Assembly: GCA_026874595.1 (NCBI GenBank)
Contig: CM049317.1
Location: 15,673,382 to 15,737,381 of the forward strand
DNA from: Sipunculus nudus
Taxonomy: Eukaryota > Annelida > Sipuncula > Golfingiida > Sipunculidae
Direction: 5' to 3'
Length of the DNA: 64,000 bases
In this document: positions 59,430 to 64,000 of the stretch, in pieces
Position numbering within the stretch: position 1 is the first letter of the stretch
How the letters are laid out: every line of letters starts with the position of its first letter
Position numbers and translations under genes: made by a program
The notes under the pieces: model-generated
Databases searched by the model: none
Told to the model about the DNA's origin: nothing
What the model saw: only the letters and a program-made list of their open reading frames with translations

Positions 59430-59700
59430 TTATGTCACCAAGGCCCCGTGTTTACCGCACCTGTAGGTCCTCGGTATGTCATCATCCCCATTGCTAGGGC
59501 ATAATACCGAGTAATCTCCCAAAGACGCACTCCTTTGTGAGTGATACACAGCTGTGAGGAACAGCCTTCCCACAAAGCTTGCAGAGCGCTCACCCTGGGT
59601 TGGGGCAGACCGTGAAAATATCACCGCTCCTATCCTGAGATTTGAACTCATTTCCTCCCGGCTTAGGGTCCTCTACCCCTGAGCCACAGAGCATGGTTAG
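59430..59700 (-). repeat. tRNA-derived SINE
   Basis: On the minus strand TGGCTCAGGGGTAGAG (59671-59686) is an excellent pol III A box and GAGTTCAAATCTC (59637-59650) a B box. Both lie in a 60-base tRNA-like head at the high-coordinate end. The remaining 200 bases down to about 59430 form the body, which ends near the phrase AAGGCCCCGTG. The D-loop sequence GGCTCAGGGGTAGAG resembles tRNA-Gly or tRNA-Asn type ancestors. Confidence 0.75.
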
Positions 59701-59726
59701 CCATTTATAGTTTAGTGCATGGTGGT

Positions 59727-59745
59727 GGGGGGGGGGGGGGGGGGG
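59727..59745. repeat. Poly-G run (19)
   Basis: Uninterrupted G19, capable of quadruplex formation. It lies about 30 bases beyond the tRNA-like head of the SINE. Confidence 0.95.
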
Positions 59746-60300
59746 TGTCACTCTGATACATGATACTCGCCAAGAACTAAAGAAAATCGAGAAGACACAC
59801 ATGTATACTTCCTTGTCTTTTATTTCTTGTAAAATAATATACTCAGAGAAAAAACGTTTCATTTTGGAATTTTAATGCCTAAATTGTCCTAAAACTTCAG
59901 ACTTTCACAGACAGGCATAGGATATGGTTATAGAAACGAGTGACCTTGTGTCTTAGTTTAAAGATAGTCTCTCGCGCCTGTCTTCATCGGTTGATGCTCC
60001 TTGGGGGTCAGGGAAGGAAACAAGTCTATTCGTTTGATTGATCGTAAGTAATAGTCACCATTTATCAAAATAAATTTGTCCGCGTCTGGCAGGGCGCCCT
60101 ATACGTCAAGTTCTGTTCCATCCGTTCTTAGGCGACCCCTTCGACGCATCACAAAGATCATTGAGGCAAACTACTTAGCAGAGATCACGGTGACCAGGGG
60201 TTAAACGAATCCATGTCGCTGGTTTATACAACGCATTTTACTGTGTCACAAAGTATACACTTCAAATGATAAAACTCCCGAGACGAGACCGATTCATCCC
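59746..60300. other. Unassigned DNA
   Basis: Nothing nameable. Confidence 0.45.
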
Positions 60301-60650
60301 GCAGTGAATGGGTCACGTGACCAAATAATACATCCAGTTTAATCAGTCATAATGGTGTACCATTATTGATGTTGTCTGATTAGGGCCTGTCTAGTACATT
60401 AAAGCTGATAATAAAGTAAAATAGTATCGCAGTGAATAGGTCACGTGACTAAGGAACTCGTTCTGCAGGCGGGGGGGGGGGGGGGGGGGGTAATTATGGG
60501 AAAACATCCACATAATCAACTAATAATTAATATATAGGAGAAGGGTACCACAAGTTATAAGTCATGTGACCAAATAACTAATTAAGTGATCAAAATGTAT
60601 CATTATTAGTGATTTCATACACGAATGTCTAGTTAATAAAGAGGATATTT
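60301..60650. repeat. CACGTGAC-bearing imperfect triplication
   Basis: Three diverged units start near 60301, 60431 and 60560. Each has GTGAAT(G/A)GGTCACGTGAC or a variant (AAGTCATGTGAC). Units 1 and 3 continue with AAATAA, a TNATCAAAATG/AATGGTGTACC block, CATTATT(G/A)(A/G)TG and TGTCTAGT(A/T). Unit 2 is cut short by a G20 run (60471-60490). Confidence 0.65.
60471..60490. repeat. Poly-G run (20)
   Basis: Uninterrupted G20 inside the second unit of the triplication. Confidence 0.95.
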
Positions 60651-60902
60651 ATATTTGAGTAATATTGCCATCCCTTAAGTAGAATGCGATTAGATATTTT
60701 TTTATAACATACGACGCCGATGCAACGTCTACACCGGGTCACGTGGTAACGCAATTTTGACCTTCTTACAGTAGAGAGTGTGCGGCCAGCGTCCTGATTG
60801 TCAGAGTGCCCTTACATCCTTCAACGAGGAACGCACTTTCGAATTCTATGAGGAAACATATATATTCGCCATTTTTGACAACGCCTTAATGCCTAAAAGT
60901 TT

Positions 60903-61250
60903 GCTGTCATTTCACATAAACCAGACAAATCGTTAGTTTTTTTAGTATAACTTCCTAACTTCCTAACTTCCTAACACCTACCATGAGCGAGAAAAATTCC
61001 TTTTTAACATAACATATTGGTTAATCCCTCTGCATGTTTAATACAGGCTCGGCTAGCACGGGTTACCAACCTTCCCTTTTGTGTTAAGCCATCATTCATA
61101 GCCCAATGTTAAGATTATGAGCTAGTTTACCATGATATTAATGCAACAGGATGGAAGACTTCTGCCACGCATTCCTCGGTATGGCTTGTATCACAACTCA
61201 CGTTAGGCTTACCAGCCCAGTATAAGTGCCTACTGGGTCGTGAAGTCACG
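60903..61250 (+). repeat. Dispersed repeat family R2, copy B
   Basis: Shorter partner of 41308-41733, same orientation. It has its own local triplication of CTTCCTAA at about 60951-60975. The GCTTACCAGCCCAGTATAAG block marks the right part. Its end overlaps GTCACGTG. Confidence 0.7.
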
Positions 61251-62189
61251 TGGTAAAGTAACCTCCACGCAGGGTAAAGAAACACTCTGCAGAATCGGAC
61301 TAACATGAGTACAACTCTGCTCGTTAGAGTTTTTGGGCGTCGAAATCTGCCACCCACAATGCACCGGTGCTTCTGATACACCAGCGGCGTAGGTAACAAA
61401 GTACATGTAGTGAAGAGGGCAAAGAAGTCCGTTCTAATATGTTGGGAATTGATTCAACGAAAATTACATAAACATGTGTTTTTTGTGGTAAGGGTTTCAC
61501 AGAATAAATATTTTTTTAAGCTCTCGCAAATGAAATAAAGGTATATCCTTAAATGTAACAAATGTTGGTTTTGAAGTTTGACAGTTGAGACAAGTAGTCC
61601 GACTGTCCCACAGTGCCTAGCAGGAAAAGGTTGGGGGTCAAAACTCGCTCTGGCAGATTAAGCTTGCTTGACGTAACTTTGATCCGGCATCTGACCCACT
61701 TTCAACCTTGGCACTGTAAATAACACGTGACTTCAGGTCCTTCACAGATCCTGCCGGGATGTTCTAATGGTTACCCCTATATCATCGTTCATCCCAATGA
61801 TCCTTTTGAAAATACATCTTCAACATTTCTGGAAAAAAGGTGTTATTAAATTAATGCCCTACAATTGCTCTGCTCATGGTTATTCATTTTTCTGAATATG
61901 CTATTAACGTCACGCATAGTTCATGGTTAGATCAATTCAAACACAAAAACCAGGATACGACTTTCATAAGTTTTCATTAGTGATTTTGAATTTTCATGAC
62001 ACCAAACAACCAATCAGCAGCTTTTAAATGTAGTTGTATGAACATGTGACCTGTAACCTCGACCTTCATCAATGCTTTTAATGAATTACTTGTAATAAAT
62101 AGTTTGTAAGGTCTGGTCTTGGTTTTATCCTAGGTAGTTATGCGCAACAGCCGGAGGAGAGACAGGGAAGAAGAGATCAAGAAGCAGGG
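61251..62189. other. Unassigned DNA
   Basis: The minus-strand 90-codon frame 61127-61399 lies mostly in repeat R2 and is not a gene. Nothing else nameable. Confidence 0.45.
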
Positions 62190-62645
62190 GCCAACTGGAG
62201 TGGGATACTCTCTTTACACAGCGCTTTACCCATAGGCCAACTACCTATATCGTAAGCGCTGTTTGTTATGACCTTGTATCCAATCAGATGAGACCCTGTG
62301 CTGGAAGCAAAACGGTTTACCAGCCAAGCGAGGAATACACGAAGCCAATGTTGTTCATTTCGTTTTGAGTGACAGCTCATCGCCCCGGCGACCGTTTGAA
62401 CAGGCCAAGGGCTCAGAGATATTGCCCCGCACGTGGTTTCTGGGCGGAGCCTGATGCCTGTCGAGTGTTTGTTGACTTGCATTTGGTTGGCTGATTGTCA
62501 CATCAGCAGTTTCTTAAGCAGACAGACAGGCCCGAGTGCACAACCTTGCGTTTAAATGCGCCATAAACGGTCAAAGCGGGCAGCGTGAAAATCAGTAGCT
62601 TCTTTAGTAGCGAAAGATTTTCGCTGCCTCGGGAGCGTAGAGTCG
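62190..62645 (-). repeat. Dispersed repeat family R1, copy B
   Basis: Opposite-strand partner of 37735-39020. It lacks the Mutator-like insertion and the extra 230 bp of copy A, so it shows the ancestral junctions. Its low-coordinate end is the same hairpin, AGCGCTTTACCCATAGGCC...CCTATATCGTAAGCGCT. The 101-codon frame on the minus strand is the repeat, not a gene. Confidence 0.75.
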
Positions 62646-62745
62646 GATGACTGGAGCAGTCCAGAAGAGAGTGCGATAGAGGCGTGTCGTCGATGACCTA
62701 TGCTCCACAAGGAGCGATGGGCCTAAGTAAGTAAGTAAGTAAGTA
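62646..62745 (+). repeat. Retroelement-like 3' end with (TAAG)n tail
   Basis: GATGACCTATGCTCCACAAG, then GAGCGATGGGCC, then TAAGTAAGTAAGTAAGTAA. A unique stretch closing in a tetranucleotide tail is how many LINEs and SINEs end, and this CTCCACA(A/T)GGAGCGATGGGCC phrase is one I remember as a recurrent invertebrate retroelement end. It abuts repeat R1, whose high-coordinate edge may belong to the same element. Confidence 0.5.
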
Positions 62746-63776
62746 ATTAGGCGTATGCCTCATTCCTCCATTTTGTAGCTTATCATTAAATTTAAGAAAA
62801 GATTCAAATATTTCATCGGGCGTCCCATTGTGGAACAGACTAGTCGTATGTCTAAACGTTGAAGAGTGTCATGTTCTAGTAATAGGCCTACTACGTTTGT
62901 GGCGGAATAAATATTTGTTTTATCGTTACAAAGGAAAAATGTATTTGAAAAGGAAATACATACAACAGATTTAAAAAAAAAGTATATGTACCGATTGACA
63001 TGGTACCATTCTCTTGTGAGATTGAGGTAAATAGAATCGAAGGAGACTTGGGAAGAAAAGGAATAGTTATGACATATTGTTTTGTCTTTTCTATAGTACC
63101 GAGTGGAATAAGATAAAACGATTTGAAACACAAGTATTAAGCTACAGTTCTGCAAACAAATTCCCTAACAGGTCCCTGCAGCTCAAACCAATTGGCACCC
63201 TGACAAGGCACTTTTCATCGAACTCCTTTGGAAATTTGAGATGACAGATGAGTTGAATACACCTGACAGCTACGGAATGGTGGCAAGGATGTAAATAGAT
63301 AACTTGTCTGTTATCGTTTATAGAACGATGTTTCAGGTCAAGCTGATTCTGTTTCTGAGCAGTGACGAGAGAGAGTGAACCGAAAGTAAAATCGGCGCCT
63401 TGAGCCTCTTATTGCAAGTCACATAGTCTTGTTTCTTTTAAAAAGAGAGTATTAAAGTATGTTATTTTATAAGTGCTCTGCAATGTTGTTATGCCATTCT
63501 GCTGTACAACTTCATTACTGATTGATCGCCTTTCTTTAGAAATAAAGCCATAAATAAGAAAGTGTTAAAATATATCAGACTATCACATGACATGTCTTTC
63601 TATCACGTGACCAAATCATCATGCATAAGCATTTTATCCCCTGGATATTTCCAAACATTGTGATTACATGTACTTTTTTTTTAATTTAGCAAGCTGTTGG
63701 GTCAAAACTGAGTGAATGTACCAATGACTGCACCGATGTTATTATACAGAGCGGAATTATGTTCAAGTGCAAACAT
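62746..63776. other. Unassigned DNA with a 131-codon chance frame
   Basis: A minus-strand frame (62760-63155, TTG start, 131 codons, AT-driven residues) and an overlapping 80-codon frame show no domain. A TATCACGTGACC E-box is at about 63602. Confidence 0.4.
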
Positions 63777-63896
63777 CCCATTTGCATTAAGTGTCGGGTT
63801 ATTTATCCCATTTGAATTAAGTGCGGAGTTATTAATATATTATTAATTAAGTGCAGGGTTATTAATCTCATTTGCATTAAATGCAGAGCTACTATT
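63777..63896. repeat. 30-bp minisatellite with octamer words
   Basis: Four units start at 63777, 63807, 63837 and 63867, an exact 30-base period. The core reads CCCATTTGCATTAAGTG, then GGTTATTAAT. Units 1 and 4 contain ATTTGCAT, the POU octamer in reverse; unit 2 has ATTTGAAT and unit 3 has lost it. Confidence 0.9.
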
Positions 63897-64000
63897 AACC
63901 CGGCATAAACATTTAATTGCTTAATACAAATTCCAATAAATGTAATTGGAAAAAAATCCTTATATGCTATCACAACAATAGTTTATTAACTAAGTAGAAC

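Noticed and set aside
62177-62482. 101-codon frame over repeat R1 copy B, and the similar 80-codon frame at 38834-39076
   Set aside because: The two share similarity only because they lie in copies of the same repeat; they differ in strand and phase relation and have no domain.
62760-63155. 131-codon minus-strand frame
   Set aside because: TTG start, Tyr/Phe/Asn-rich because of composition, overlapping a second chance frame.

Overview
This is an AT-rich, gene-poor stretch of an animal nuclear genome (roughly one third G+C by eye). No open reading frame exceeds 140 codons, and none reads as a complete recognisable protein. The sequence is full of microsatellites, tRNA-derived SINE pieces, non-autonomous DNA transposons and Helitron-type ends. 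Two repeats look familiar from bivalve molluscs and their relatives: a roughly 2.5 kb element opening with a CGTC/CGTCGT-rich stretch and closing with a palindromic 'AGGCC..AGGCCT' end (33.69-36.20 kb), and a Helitron-like end with hairpin and CTAG (49.38 kb). The best guess is therefore a bivalve or another lophotrochozoan. This rests on repeat recognition, not on a diagnostic gene.

Gene content is thin. The best-supported exon is at 8047-8165 on the minus strand. It has a 3' splice acceptor, a short 5' UTR, a good start context, a 32-codon signal-peptide-like reading frame and a consensus GT donor in phase 0. It is the first coding exon of a secreted protein or peptide precursor whose remaining exons, toward lower coordinates, I can only propose (7322-7408 or 6060-6257). 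A second start site, at 26433-26535 on the plus strand, combines ETS, E-box and YY1-type motifs with a short frame opening with Met-Ala-Ala. That frame is broken by one extra T just before a splice-donor-like site. Shorter candidates lie at 23313-23432, 56604-56838 and 58075-58344, and a broken coding-like patch at 42568-42956.

Mobile DNA explains much of the rest. The clearest cases are: a 448-bp hAT-type MITE with a perfect 8-bp target duplication (46494-46941); a 567-bp long-TIR, Mutator-like MITE with a perfect 9-bp target duplication, nested inside an older repeat (37777-38343) whose other copy at 62190-62645 keeps the unoccupied target; an 876-bp foldback element (17423-18298); a 248-bp palindromic-ended MITE (54018-54265); a composite Helitron-like block (47424-49377); and several SINE relics with recognisable A and B boxes.

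Tandem and structural DNA is also plentiful: exact 43-bp and 30-bp minisatellites (24.3 and 63.8 kb), 116-bp and 45-bp duplications (22.2-22.5 kb), two adjacent hairpins with the same 10-base loop (27.08-27.17 kb), and long GA, GACA, TA and poly-G runs. At the right end, two close matches to the CTCF core (58.04 and 58.73 kb) and a cluster of CACGTGAC E-boxes (60.3-63.6 kb) suggest a regulatory segment. Stretches not listed as a repeat or candidate gene show nothing I can name.
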